Below, piece by piece: positions 21,741-33,102 of a stretch of DNA of 64,000 nucleotides. The stretch is taken from contig JACGCN010000019.1 in the NCBI GenBank assembly GCA_014905825.1, positions 1-64,000 on the forward strand, given 5' to 3'. Each line of letters starts with the position of its first letter. The stretch's first letter is position 1. The stretch comes from Lyophyllum atratum. Taxonomy: Eukaryota > Basidiomycota > Agaricomycetes > Agaricales > Lyophyllaceae. The position numbers and the translations under genes were made by a program. Below the pieces are notes generated by a model that was not told the DNA's origin, made no database searches, and saw only the letters and a list, made by a program, of their open reading frames with translations.

Positions 21741-22946
21741 ATGGCACCGTGCATCCTCGCGAGGGTCCACATCTCCAATCCGAATAAATACGCCGCCAAG
21801 AACGAGGACCCCGACCCCGACCCCCCCACCTCCCCCATCACACACAGACACCCCCCACCAAGCCCCCCGTCCCTATCCGACCCTTTCCTCTCCCCTCCCC
21901 ACTTCACTTCCAAATTCCCCGCTCACGACCACGAACTCAGAGCCACCATCATCCCAAGCGTCCAAGCCTACTTCCTGGAACGCTGGGACTGGCCCTCCCC
22001 AGAGCGCAAGGCGCAGTACGCCAAGGAAGACTTGGAGGCATTCTCGACGCTGGTATGCCCCGTTGCGCCCCAAGAACGAATGTGGCTGTTCGTCGCGTAT
22101 ATCACGTTCTGGTTCTTGTATGACGACCGGATAGAGGTGATGCTCCCAGACGAGGTATGTTCGTGGTCGGATTCTGGATGGATCGCAGAACAGGAGGCTC
22201 TGACTACGCGCTCCGATCAGGTTGCACATTCTATCCCGCGGGTTATCCAGATCCTGCGGGGTGGGGGGGTCGTTGAAGGTGTGGTGACCGGGCCTGAATC
22301 GATCTTGCAGGAGATCTGCGCTCGGATCAACGAGATTTCCCCAGGGAAACGCATCTTCGAGGCCACGGTCATTTGCGTTAAAGCGGGGACTGCGAAGAAG
22401 GAGCGTGTTGCGAGCGTGATGGTGGGGTTCGATGAGTTCTTTGAGTATAGGTTGCGGGATGTGGGTGGTTGGTACGTGCTCGCTTCTTCATCAAACGACC
22501 TGTTGATCGAAACGTCCTCTCATAGGCTCGCGTTGGAGGGCGTACTTTGGGCCAGAAAGATCACGATCCCGGAGCATTTGCAGACTGAAAAGATCCGGCT
22601 TCTGCAAGAGATATGTATCTCGCAGGCCACCTTGGTCAACGACCTATATTCATACAGGAAGGAGGCCAGAGCGAGCGCGCAAGAAGTCGACGGGACCCTG
22701 TGCAATGCTCTCGCCGTTCTTGTTCAACGCCACGAACTCACCGTGCCGGACGCGATCGAAGATATGAAGGAGAGGATACGGAGTTATGAGGGCCGGTTCA
22801 TGGAGGTCTTGGACGATCTAAGGGAATCGTACGGGGCATCGCGGGAGGCTAGGGAGGTGGTGGAGAGACTTGGGGGGGCGATGATGGATGTTATGGGAGG
22901 GAATGCGGCGTGGTCTGTGTGGTGTGGGAGGTATAATTTGTTGTAG
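21741..22946 (+). CDS. Class I terpene synthase 3 (probable sesquiterpene synthase)
   Basis: Three exons by homology: 21741-22154, 22221-22471, 22526-22946; 361 residues. Motifs: FLYDDRIE, NDLYSYRKE, final GRYNLL. The N-terminus differs from its paralogues: there is no ATG at the aligned position, and the first usable ATG (21741) gives a longer, Pro-rich leader (PNPNKYAAKNEDPDPDPP region). A three-codon deletion shortens the loop before LCNALAVLVQ. Both introns (66 and 54 nt) are multiples of three and lack stops, so the whole locus is one 401-codon open frame and retention products are possible. It is the most diverged copy and also the most G-rich in its 3' exon. The intact thiolase follows 460 bp downstream. 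Confidence 0.85.
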   Translation: MAPCILARVHISNPNKYAAKNEDPDPDPPTSPITHRHPPPSPPSLSDPFLSPPHFTSKFPAHDHELRATIIPSVQAYFLERWDWPSPERKAQYAKEDLEAFSTLVCPVAPQERMWLFVAYITFWFLYDDRIEVMLPDEVCSWSDSGWIAEQEALTTRSDQVAHSIPRVIQILRGGGVVEGVVTGPESILQEICARINEISPGKRIFEATVICVKAGTAKKERVASVMVGFDEFFEYRLRDVGGWYVLASSSNDLLIETSSHRLALEGVLWARKITIPEHLQTEKIRLLQEICISQATLVNDLYSYRKEARASAQEVDGTLCNALAVLVQRHELTVPDAIEDMKERIRSYEGRFMEVLDDLRESYGASREAREVVERLGGAMMDVMGGNAAWSVWCGRYNLL

Positions 22947-23407
22947 TGTATCACGATCAACCGAGCTCTCTGGCTTTTCGCAAAAATGTATGTGTCACTA
23001 ATTAGTGAGGGTGGGAGCGGTTGATATCATTAAGTTTCGAACTCGTCCAAGACATCCGGGGTTCGCAGAAAACCCGGAGTCCAAGATCGTGGTAGGGGTG
23101 TATCGCGCCGCGCGCGGCTGATTGAAATTCATGAGTTGTGGGTAGGGAATTCTCTGATTAGGAGTCCGACAGCTGAGATCTTCAGGGACTGGACACAGGA
23201 AAGTGGGCTATAAGTCGTGCGATGTGGTCAGTTTCTCATCCTACGATACCTACGCGCAGTGAACGACCAAGAAACGAGAGAAATAACGCCATGCGACGTA
23301 GTTGGATTTATTTGGCAAAGGCTTCCACTGAAGGACATGTGATATTACCCAAGGTGAAACCTCGGCGATATAAAGATGATGACGTTTCGATTCGATGGGC
23401 ACACACC
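22947..23407. other. Spacer between terpene synthase 3 and the thiolase
   Basis: No gene. It contains a remnant of the tRNA-like element: a GTGTATCGCGCCGCG segment near 23098 and TTCAGGGACTGGACAC at 23181-23196, with the B-box half deleted. The thiolase promoter lies at the right end. Confidence 0.4.
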
Positions 23408-24854
23408 ATGTCCTCCACCTCTTCTGCCAAAGCGCGTGTCCTCGAGAAACACGACGACGACGTCGTCATCGTCACCGCCCTGCGCACCGCCATGACCAAG
23501 GCCAAAAAAGGAGGCTTCAAGGACACTCACCCCGAACTCATGCTCTCCCACGTCCTGCGCGCCGCATACACCCAAGTCGGCCTCGACCCGTCCCTCATCG
23601 AGGACATCTCCGTCGGAAACGTCCTCCCCGCAGGCGGAGGCGCCAGCGCAGCCCGCATGGCCGCTATCCACGCTGGTATCCCAATTACGACGCCTATCAA
23701 CACCGTGAACCGCCAATGCTCCTCCGGTCTCACCGCCGTCACCCAAATCGCAAACCAAATCATCTCCGGCCAAATCGACATCGGCATCGGTGCGTACCCC
23801 ACCTAACCTTATAACCCTCTCACCTTTCCCCCCGCCCCCCACCAGGCGCGGGCGTAGAATCCATGACCAAAGGCTACGGCCCCCAATCCCTGCCCACCGA
23901 TTACGCCGAAGACATCCTCGCGAACCCCGTCGCGGAAGACTGCCTCCTCCCCATGGGGCTCACCTCCGAAAACGTCGCGCTCGACTTCTCCATCTCCCGC
24001 GCCGACCAAGACGCCTTCGCCGCCTCCTCCTTCCAAAAAGCCTCTGCCGCCCAGCAGGCCGGGAACTTCAAGGACGAGATCCTGCCTGTCAAGGTCAAGA
24101 TTTTTGAAGAGGGGAAGGAGGAGGAGAGGGAGATTGTGGTGGATGCGGATGATGGGGTGCGGGGCGGGGTGACGGCGGAGGGGCTGGGGAAGCTGAAGCC
24201 GGCGTTTGATGAGGCGGGCTCGACGCATGCGGGGAATGCGAGTCAGGTGTCGGATGGGGCGGCGGCGGTGTTGTTGGCGAGGAGGGAGACGGCGAGGAGG
24301 AGGGGGTTGCCCATTGTGGGGAAGTTTGTGGCGGCGGTGCCGGTGGGTGTGCCGCCTAGGATTATGGGTATAGGTCCGGCGTGGGCGATTCCTAAGGTAC
24401 TTGAGAAGACGGGGCTGTCGAAGGAGGATATCGAGTTTTATGAGATTAATGAGGCGTTCGCGAGTCAGGCGCTTTATTGTGTGCGGAAGCTCGAGATTCC
24501 GCTGGAGAAGGTGAACCTACACGGTGGCGCCATCGCCATGGGCCACCCCCTCGGATGCAGTGAGCGTTTCATCTTGTCCCATTCCTCCTCTTCAGTCCAC
24601 CCATTCCCTGATCCTCGTGTCCCACCATCATCGTTTCGTGTCTTCGTTCGTCACCCCGCCCACATCTTTTCCCTGCGTCTCCTCCCACCTGAACTCTTGA
24701 CCAACGACTGAGCATCATCCTTCATACAGCTGGCGCGCGCCAAATCGCAACGGGCCTCAATATCGCGAAGCAGCAAGGCGCGCGCGTGTTCATCACGAGC
24801 ATGTGTGTCGGGAGCGGGATGGGCATGGCGGCTGTTTTGGTTAATGAGCAGTAG
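23408..24854 (+). CDS. 3-ketoacyl-CoA thiolase (acetyl-CoA acyltransferase)
   Basis: Three exons: 23408-23789, 23846-24559, 24730-24854; 406 residues, normal for thiolases. Catalytic motifs are complete: nucleophile Cys104 in NRQCSSGL, GHPLGCTGAR with the conserved His, and CVGSGMG with the second Cys; NEAFASQ is also present. DIGIGAGVESMT and MGLTSENVA are typical of the peroxisomal beta-oxidation (ACAA1/POT1) type rather than the cytosolic ERG10 type. Yet the N-terminus (MSSTSSAKARVLEKHDDD) shows no clear PTS2 nonapeptide and the C-terminus (VLVNEQ) is no PTS1, so location is uncertain; an unseen upstream exon could supply it. AATAAA at 25025 may serve polyadenylation. It forms the right border of the terpene synthase array. 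Confidence 0.92.
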
Positions 24855-27096
24855 AGGCGTCGTGTCGTGTCTTTAAGGAATGTTTTAGGGCGGGGAGGAG
24901 GGATGGGGGGCTGGGGTGTGTCGTGAGTAATGAGTGGTGAGTGGCGCTCGATTTCGCGGGGGATGTTCGCTGAATTGTTAGCTTAGTATTTTGTAGCTTT
25001 TTGTTATGCTTGTATTTTTAGATGAATAAAATGTTGTATCGGTATTCTGCGCCCGGGCCTTCGATTCGCGGTTCAAGGATGGGGATGGGGATGGGCGTTG
25101 GTACCGACCGGTCTTATCGTGGATGGGTGGCAGCGGATCGGGATCCTCGTGAAATTATCCCCCGAGGTATTCTTACTAGGACATGGCGTTCGTGCCACAC
25201 TATTTTCTTGCCGACGACTGGGGTGTGGACCGTCTGAGATGCTCTCGCGCATACTCACTCACGTACTCACGACTTTGATCCTTCTCTCGATCATGGATGC
25301 ATTACTCGTATTCCTGAGAGGCTCTACCGCGACCGACTCTTCCCGCGCGTATCACCACCCTCTCGTTTTCAAGATGGTAGCAACGTAGGGTTCGTAGGAT
25401 GTTGATCCTTGGCTTAGGACTTCGTAGATTTCTTGTTATGCTGTATCGTACTCCAGGTCTTTTTGCGCGTACAACCGGGTTCTATAGTTATCAAGGGTGG
25501 GGATGGTTCCTTTGATTCTGAAGAGGGTGTAGGGTACCCCTTATGTTTACGATACTCATGTTAGTAGACGCTTTACGGGAGTGAGTGCGATGATCAGTTC
25601 CATAAAGTTGGGATATGCGATGAAGTAGTTGTCCCCTCCGGCGTGCTCATGTTCGTGCCGTAGTACTTTCTTCGAAGCCGGGGATGTATGAAGTAGAGCT
25701 GTGGTAAAGCTCTCCGTGTATATGGTCATTCCTTTGTTTCTTCCTTGCTGACTCTGGTCTCTTTCGAGAATGGTACGCATTACTCCGAGGGCCCTTCTCT
25801 CGGTCGTGGAGTCCACGGTACCACCACCACCACACACCACGCTCTCATTTTCGCGGGGCCTGGAGAGGAGGAGGCGTACGTAGTAACTTTTCATTTGTCT
25901 GGACTGTACCCCCCTAGACTGGTGTGAACTTGGTCAGGAGGCGATAGTACACAGGAGTTGATGTGGGTGTCGGGTGCTAGATGAGTTGTTGTCTATCACG
26001 TAGCGAGGAACGAGCGGACTATGTAGATGGATGTCTTTCAAGTGTGAACGTCGGGTGATGCCGAACTTTCCTCTCCTTCACCCACCACGACGTTTGCACG
26101 ACGTTCTGGATAATCGAGCTCTTCGTCATCAAGAGGCAGCTCCCTCCGCTTCTTTTGCACCCACCCACCACTCCCTGGTCAACTCGGACATCCTTCAGCA
26201 CAGCGACAACTTGATGTGAGTGAAGTATCCTCGTCTCATTCCCTTCGGCCGAGCGTACGAGTTGGGCTCCCACCCACCCTCGCAGCTCGTTTCGGACCAA
26301 GGCTTGTGTCAGATCCCTTACCTGGTGTCGGGAAGCGCCCACTCCGCATACTACTATGCAACCTACCCTTCCCCCGTGTTCGCGCTTTCGCCCACTTCGC
26401 ATACTACGATGCAACCTACTCCATCGTTCCTAGTCTACATAATGCTAATGCTACGTGGTTCCCCCCATCTGGTACTCTATGAGTGGATAGACCAAGGGTT
26501 GGAGTTAAGGGCACTGTAAGCACCTGTAGGTAGGTCGAGTACGGAAAGGAGGTGCAGCTCGTCGTCCGGATCCAAGGTCGTGAAACAAGTAAAAGGGACC
26601 CCATGCTATAGTACGCTGTGTAACCTCATGATTCACTGCACAGTCATTCTCGCCCTAGCCATGTCTGCGATCGCCTCTCTCGAGTCGCGTCAGACTTGCG
26701 CTCACATCATGATGTACTCTGCTCTTGGACCGACCAAGTCGGGAACTCTTGGCACCATCGTCCGGCCTCATTTCCAGAGGGTACTTCAGAGCGCTCTTGG
26801 ATGGACGGAGGTCCCTCAGCCATAGGTGTCAACCATCCCATGTTCTCGCTGACGGCGATCGAGCAGGGGATGGATATGGGAGACAATTCCCTTCTCATTA
26901 TATCTTCGGTTGGAGAAGTAAAATCAATCTCACCTCAACAGGCCTGAGTCGCCTTTCAACCCCCGCCGTTCATCAAGCAAGATGTGGGGGGTGTCTGTCG
27001 TCATGCGTCTCGTTGCTGACATTACTACGGCGACTCGGACATGTGCCGCGCAAATATGAGATGACATGGAGACGCTACAAACCAACTTCTACTCCT
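24855..27096. other. Gene-free stretch between thiolase and VPS4-like gene
   Basis: I see no supportable gene. Short frames at 25098-25388, 25556-25894, 26019-26414 and 26220-26519 match no family I recognise. A small local repeat of CGCATACTAC-ATGCAACCTAC lies at about 26345-26425. The region could be a decayed gene or repeat. Confidence 0.35.
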
Positions 27097-28913
27097 TCAT
27101 CTCATCCAGCGCTCATATCGTTCCAGATCACGGTCTTCCCACACATTGCGCCGCCCCTCCCTCAGCGCCTCCGAGAAATCAGCCATCTCCAACGGCGGCT
27201 CCAGCAGCTCCCCGGGATCAAGTGATGACAAGTCCATCTCTTTCGCGTCAGGATCGGCAGGGGCGCATGGCGTCCATTTCGTCTGGATGTTGTTGTCGTC
27301 TGGGCTCGGGAAGCAGGCGCGTTTGAAATGTGTCGCGCGGGTCACCGTGTGGAGCGGCTGCATGAGGGCACTGCGCACGACGGAGAGGATATCGGAGGCG
27401 GAGTATCCTTCGGTGTCGGATGCGAGAGTGTCAAAGTCCTCCTGGGATAGGGCGTTCGGTGTGTCTCCGACGTGCAGCTGGAACATGAGTCTTCGGGATT
27501 TAGGGTCTGGGAGGCTGGTGGGGATGCGGATTTGGAACCTAGTTGGAATGATATGCGTGGTATGGTCATGAGGATGATGATGGTGGCTGGACTCACCTTT
27601 GTATGATCGCATCGTCGACCTCCCAAGGCGTACTCGTCGCACCCAAGACCACGACCCCGGTGTCATGTTGGACTACCCCGGCCATCTGCGTCAAGATTTC
27701 TGTGGTTATCCGCCCCAACCTTTGCGGATCTCCTCCGCCCGCGCCTGAAAATGACTCGATCTCATCCATAAAAAGGATGCAAGGTTTCGAATCCCGAGCG
27801 ATATCGAATAATCCCTTCACCCATCTGTCCTTTTGAATCAGAAAAGCGTGGTACAGGAAGATGCACCGAAGCAAGTAAGTAAATACCTCTCTGGGTGTTC
27901 CCGCCGGCTGCTCGCGACCAGATCACCGCAGCGGACAGTCAACAAGGTCCTCTTGGCCTCCGTCGCAGCGGCCTTCGCCAGATGTGACTTTCCCGTCCCA
28001 GGAGGCCCGTATAACAGGATCGTCCGTGGTGGTATTCGCGTCGCGTTGAAGAGGTGGGGAAATTTGATGGGGAATATAAGGGATTCTTTCAGCGAGGCTT
28101 TGGGGGCCTCTAGACCGATTACGTCGTCCCATTTGATGTTGGGTTGCTCGGTGGTAGTGAATCTGGAGAGACTTGCAAGAAGTGTACGAATTGGTGGATC
28201 TTGCTCGTCGTCACTCCTAAGGGCATGAACATATGAAGACCTGGTACTTAGGGACTGTACGTACCTCTTGTTGATCGGAGCCGAGGGTTTTGTTTTCTTG
28301 GTGAGTCCAAGATGTCCTTCCAAGACCTCTGCGCGCGCCAGATATTCCAAGATCTTGGCTCGGATCAGTTGCTTCGATCTATCGTTCTTCTCATCTACAC
28401 AGCCAACCCGTCGTTGAAGGCGGGACCGCACACATAGGCAGAACATTACCAACACTTCAACGCAAGCATGAAATAATCCAACGCATTCTTGTAGTTCTTG
28501 TGTGCCTCTGAGTAGTTTCGCTTGGTGTCTTGATCGATTGCTCGTTGGACGATGTCGATGGCCCGCTGCAGTGCTCTATGGTAAGATGAGGGGAGGTTAG
28601 TTGTATGAAATCGACGGACGTCTAGGTTGCTCGCGTGAGGGATGCTTGGTTTGGAGAGTTCCTTCCCTTCATCGGGATGCGGAACCTCCCTCCCTTCGTC
28701 TGCACTGGACGGGTCATTCTGAGTCTCAGAGTTCCCTTCACTGGCATTTAGAGGCACAGTCACTTCATCGGTACTGGAGGGTTCCTTCCCTTTATCGGTA
28801 TTCGAGGATTCATTCCCTGCGTCGGCACTGGAAAGGTCATTCTGAGTCTCGGACGAGTTTCTGCGCCAGCTCATGCCGAATTTTCTTCCTTTGAAGAAAT
28901 TGGGCATGTTCAC
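27097..28913 (-). CDS. Divergent VPS4-like AAA ATPase with MIT domain
   Basis: Five-exon model on the minus strand: 28454-28913, 28265-28394, 27887-28216, 27597-27824, 27097-27538; phases agree, 529 residues. Order: Ser/Glu-rich leader with repeated SETQND-SSAD-EG units (residues 15-90), MIT domain (about 113-185, ALQRAIDIVQRAIDQDT to FMLALKYEKNDRSKQ), AAA core with WDDVIGLEAPK, Walker A GPPGTGKS (267-274), Walker B CILFMDE (322-328), GATSTPW, and a VPS4-type C-terminal region. VPS4 disassembles ESCRT-III on endosomes. Odd points: canonical VPS4 begins directly with the MIT domain, and the pore-loop segment after DLV (KWMGES-like in VPS4) is replaced by ASSRREHPER. The splice at 28454 uses a weak donor (GTTGGT) chosen because it restores ALKYEKN. 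Best read as a diverged paralogue; a decaying copy is possible. Confidence 0.75.
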
Positions 28914-29829
28914 GATGACAAAAGCCCCAGAGAGAGGGAGATTTCTCGGTGTCCCACGTTATGGTTGAGGTACAACGGCTTATGTTTGTGCATGTTGCGA
29001 TGATGAAGGCATCTTCTGACGAGGTCATGCTGCCGCATCATCCGAAATTCTGCTCTGATAGATATCAAAATCCCGCCTCCTTAGGAAGTTACTTAACTTA
29101 CGTTGATCTTAGACCAGAAGTATGGAGAGAGCGTTGACCTGTGTTTTCGAACATCGAGATCGATCCTAGGAAGCAGAGAAGGACGCGAATGTTGTCACTG
29201 GTGTTCGGATCACCGGGCCAGTGTTAAAGAACGGAGGAACGACTGCTTGTGTCTGTCTAGGAGAGACTAGTCCAGTGTTAACGTTGAGGAAAGGGAGGGC
29301 GGTTTCATACTAGTCAGGGCCCGGGTATGTTATCTTGATCCAGCCAAAATTGAGTTTCTTGTGAACGTGATTTGTTTACGCGTTGTTTACGCGACCTTCG
29401 CACGGTTACCAAGGGCAATTTCTTCGTCGTTGTTGTCAATGTCATTGACTACAGACCTCCTCTGACCTCCTGATAGTGGCGTCAGACAGGCTTCAAATCC
29501 ATCGCGCGCTGCTGAGGCAAGGACCATCTTTTCTCGCCACATATATGAAAGATACTGCGACTGGAGTGTGTCCTTAATCTACACCTTTGATAACTATTGT
29601 CCGAGCTTCGCGTTATGGCTTTATCGCGAAGCTTCGCCTTCCAACACCTTGGGAAAACCTGGAGAATTCGCGTGTAGAGATGCCTCTCATTGCGGTTTTT
29701 TCAATTGTCGACGTCATGATCGATCTTCTTAGAAAGTACGTGAAACCTCTGGACAACGTCATCGCAATTCAGTCCTACACCCCGCCTCGTTTCTTACAAC
29801 TCCCCTAAACACACCCCGCAACCATCGCG
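28914..29829. promoter_or_regulatory. Divergent intergenic region between VPS4-like and ALDH genes
   Basis: The two flanking genes point away from each other, so this 0.9 kb should hold both promoters. No gene recognised; an open frame at 29587-29808 has no family resemblance. TTTACGCG is repeated at about 29375-29392. Confidence 0.4.
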
Positions 29830-32269
29830 ATGACAGGAGACGTAACATACCAGTTCGATGGACCGCTGTACACTGGCTCTACCACCATTCGTACTGGGTA
29901 ATTCATTCCCACCTGATACAACACTCAACTCAACGGAATCACATTTATCAGGCATTTTATCAACGGACTATGGGTTCAAGCTCCAGACCCAAAGGCTGTC
30001 ATCGAGTAAGTGCCTACAATTCCCTCGCTTGCCCTCTTCGATGTTGATCGATGATTCAACTCTAATTCATAGGATCACGAACCCTAGTGCGTAAATCCAA
30101 GCCGCCCCAGCCTTTTCGATTTTTAGTGTGACTTAGCTACGGGAGAACCAATTACATATGTAGCTGCGGGAGCCAGGGAAGATGTGGACGCCGCTGTTCT
30201 CGCTGCGCTCGAGGTGCGTTCCCCATGCTTATTTGCTTCACTTCAAACCGTCAGGTTGACTATGTGACGGCTGCTCTAGGCCTACAAGACGAGTTGGGGT
30301 CTCAAATGCCCTGGCCGCGAACGCGGTCAATATCTTAAAGAGCTAGCAGACCTCATCGAGAAGCACACAGATGAGCTCGCAGCTATCGAGGCGCTCAATG
30401 TGGGTAAGTTGTCCAGAATCCTTTGACGCAGCTCCGGGTCTTGATTGACACGATGCATAGGCAAGCCATTCGAAAAGGCGCGCGACATGGACGTCGCCAC
30501 CACCGTTGCATTGTTTCGCTATTACGCTGGGTGGGCGGATAAAGTGCAGGGGAAAGCAATCGAGGTACGCAGCGTGACTTCACGTTCCTGATTAGCTTAA
30601 TGATCTCATTCGGGTCATAGACCAATGAGCAGAAGCTAGCGTACACGCGTCACGAACCATACGGTGTGGTGGTATGACTCCTACTTTCTATCACATCATG
30701 AATCATCACTGAGAATTTGCTTAGGGCCAAATCATACCTTGGAATTTCCCTTTGGTATGCGTTACTCCCCTATCCGATACGATCAACTACAACAAAGCTT
30801 TGTTCCTTAGGTTATCCTGGCGGCCAAAATGGCGCCCGCCCTCGCCACCGGTAACACGGTTGTCCTCAAGGTTTGATCCCCTCGTTATAATCCAGGCTCC
30901 CACTTATATATTCCCCCAAGCCTTCCGAGTACACGCCGCTCACGGCGCTCAAGCTCTGCGAGTTCATCAGAGAAGTGGGCTTTCCTCCTGGCGTCATCAA
31001 CATAGTCACTGGATATGGTTCGTTTTCCTTGCGCAACTTGCTACGCGATAATTGGAAATCCTTATTGACCCGCTCTACAGGCGACCCCGTGGGGGAGGCC
31101 ATCTCCAGGCATCCGTCCGTCAGGAAGGTCGCGTTTACGGGTAGCACGGTCGTAGGACACAAAATCATGCGTGCCGCCAGCGAGTCGAACCTCAAACCTG
31201 TCACCTTGGAGCTCGGCGGGAAGAGCCCGACTGTGGTGTTTGAAGACGCGGATCTTCATCAAGCAGTAAAGTGGGCTGCCCAGAGCCTTTTGTGCGTCCA
31301 CCTTCGCTTTCGTTATCAAGACATGTTGACTCTATCATCTCCGGCCTCACAGCTACAATGCAGGTACGCCTGAGATAGTATTCGAAGAAGTCGTAATGCG
31401 CTGACTTTCTTTCTATCCATACAGGCCAAGCTTGCGTCGCCGGGTCCAGGATTTACGTGCAAGTCGGGATATATGATGCCTTCTTGAGCGCGTTTACCGA
31501 GGTTGCCCGTCAGCTGGAGAAAGCGACTGGTGATCCATTCAAGAAGGGCATGCTGCAGGGCCCCCTGATCTCCCAACTACAACTCGACGTACGTCCTACC
31601 TTTTGTTCTATTCCCACCAGTAGACTATACAATTTTTTACGCAGCGCGTCATAGAATACATCAAGTCGGGTATCCGTGAAGGTGCGACTGTTTACTCGGG
31701 CGGTACACAACACGGAAAGCGGGGATTCTTCATAAGGCCGACGATCTTTACTGGCGTCACGCCGGACATGAGGATTATGAAGGAGGAGATCTTTGGTCCC
31801 GTAGGTGCTATCATGATGTTTACGACTGAGGAAGGTGCGGGAATTGATTGAATTTCGGTTCCATTATGCCGGATGCTGATGAAATACTTTTGGCGCTGAC
31901 AGAGGTCATTGAAGCAGCGAACGCCACCGAGTACGGGTTAGCGGCTAATGTGTTCACGGGAAACGCTGACACGGCTCTTCGCGTTGCCCACCAGCTGGAG
32001 TCGGGATCGGTTTGGGTAAGTATTGCAAGCGACCTATGAGATGTTACACTAAACTTTGGACGCACCAGATCAATTCTGCAGGAAACGCAGAAGTCGCAGT
32101 CCCGTTCGGTGGATTCAAGCAGTCCGGGATTGGGAGCGAAATGGGCCAATATGCACTTGACACGTGAGATTTCTATCGCTTCTGTACTTAAGGAGTCGAC
32201 GCTGACCCTACTTCGTCTAGGTACACGCGGGTGAAAGCTGTTCATGTTAACCTTGGTCACGAATTGTAG
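29830..32269 (+). CDS. NAD(P)-dependent aldehyde dehydrogenase
   Basis: Seventeen exons: 29830-29897, 29952-30005, 30073-30086, 30137-30213, 30280-30403, 30461-30564, 30621-30671, 30725-30754, 30811-30870, 30921-31017, 31081-31291, 31353-31363, 31425-31588, 31645-31834, 31903-32015, 32069-32163, 32221-32269. Every phase agrees and the product is 503 residues, standard ALDH length. Oxidises aldehydes to carboxylic acids. Catalytic residues: Asn171 in PWNFPL, Glu270 in LELGGK, nucleophile Cys304 in [15 protein letters not shown] forms the cofactor loop. Exons 3 (14 nt) and 12 (11 nt) are microexons; exon 12 encodes YNA just before the catalytic cysteine loop. No signal peptide or transit peptide is obvious, so probably cytosolic. 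The substrate cannot be inferred. Confidence 0.93.
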
Positions 32270-33102
32270 CGCATGAAAAGGGCGATCCTTCGATCGAACG
32301 CGATACTAGATTGCTTTTTACTTACTGTGTACGGCAAGTCAGCACTTATAATCCTGCGGCATAGAAATCCTAGTGCATTTGAGGGAATCGCAAAACTGGC
32401 AGTTAAACTCGGCACAAAAAAGCATTAGCATAGATATAGCGGTATCATTTTTTTCTCGGCTTATCATTTGGCAATAAGGGGACAATAGTCCTCCTGAAGT
32501 AGGGCAATCCTGGGTTCTGCCCTGGAGGATTGCAAAACGGGATGATTAACCAAAACAGAAATCGGACACGCGATGTTGACAGCTATTTACGCGTCCATGT
32601 GAGTGCACGGACCCGCCATTTGCTATCAATCAATATCGATCTCATCACTTCTCCGGACCGCCTTGATCTTGCCTTCATCATCGAATTCTAGCCGGTGTGT
32701 AGTGGCAACTGTCATCATCCTCCTTTCACTCTCGCAGGTCTCCGCTGGTGCTCAGGCTTTAGCCTTTCGGGAACCTACCATGGTCAACCCCCTCCTCACG
32801 TAAACACCGGCATCCAAGTCCTGCGTCGCAGTTTGGACCTCGTCGATGCTTTTTACTCTATTGTGTCAACCCGCTGTCACGCGTTCGCCGGGCCCACGAC
32901 GTTCCGCTCGTAATCGTCCAAGATTACACGTCGAATGCGATATCGTTTATTTTTGAAATTTCTCAACGCTCCCACACGTTTGCGACCTTGTGATCATGCT
33001 CCGTCAGATCTTTGTAATGTGTTCCAATAAATACAGCACAACATGTCGCGCTGACATATATTTCTCTTGCCCCCTCCTCAGTCTTACTCTCATACTCATA
33101 CG
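32270..33102. other. Intergenic region between ALDH and AKR
   Basis: No gene. A small hairpin is formed by GCAATCCT and AGGATTGC around 32505-32535; its spacing suits a weak terminator-like or repeat remnant but I assign no function. The AKR promoter is presumably at the right end. Confidence 0.35.

Noticed and set aside
23222..23407. Upstream in-frame ATG (23222) as thiolase start
   Set aside because: The extra 62 residues lack similarity to thiolase leaders and fall in duplicated non-coding sequence shared with the relic at 18850; 23408 preferred.
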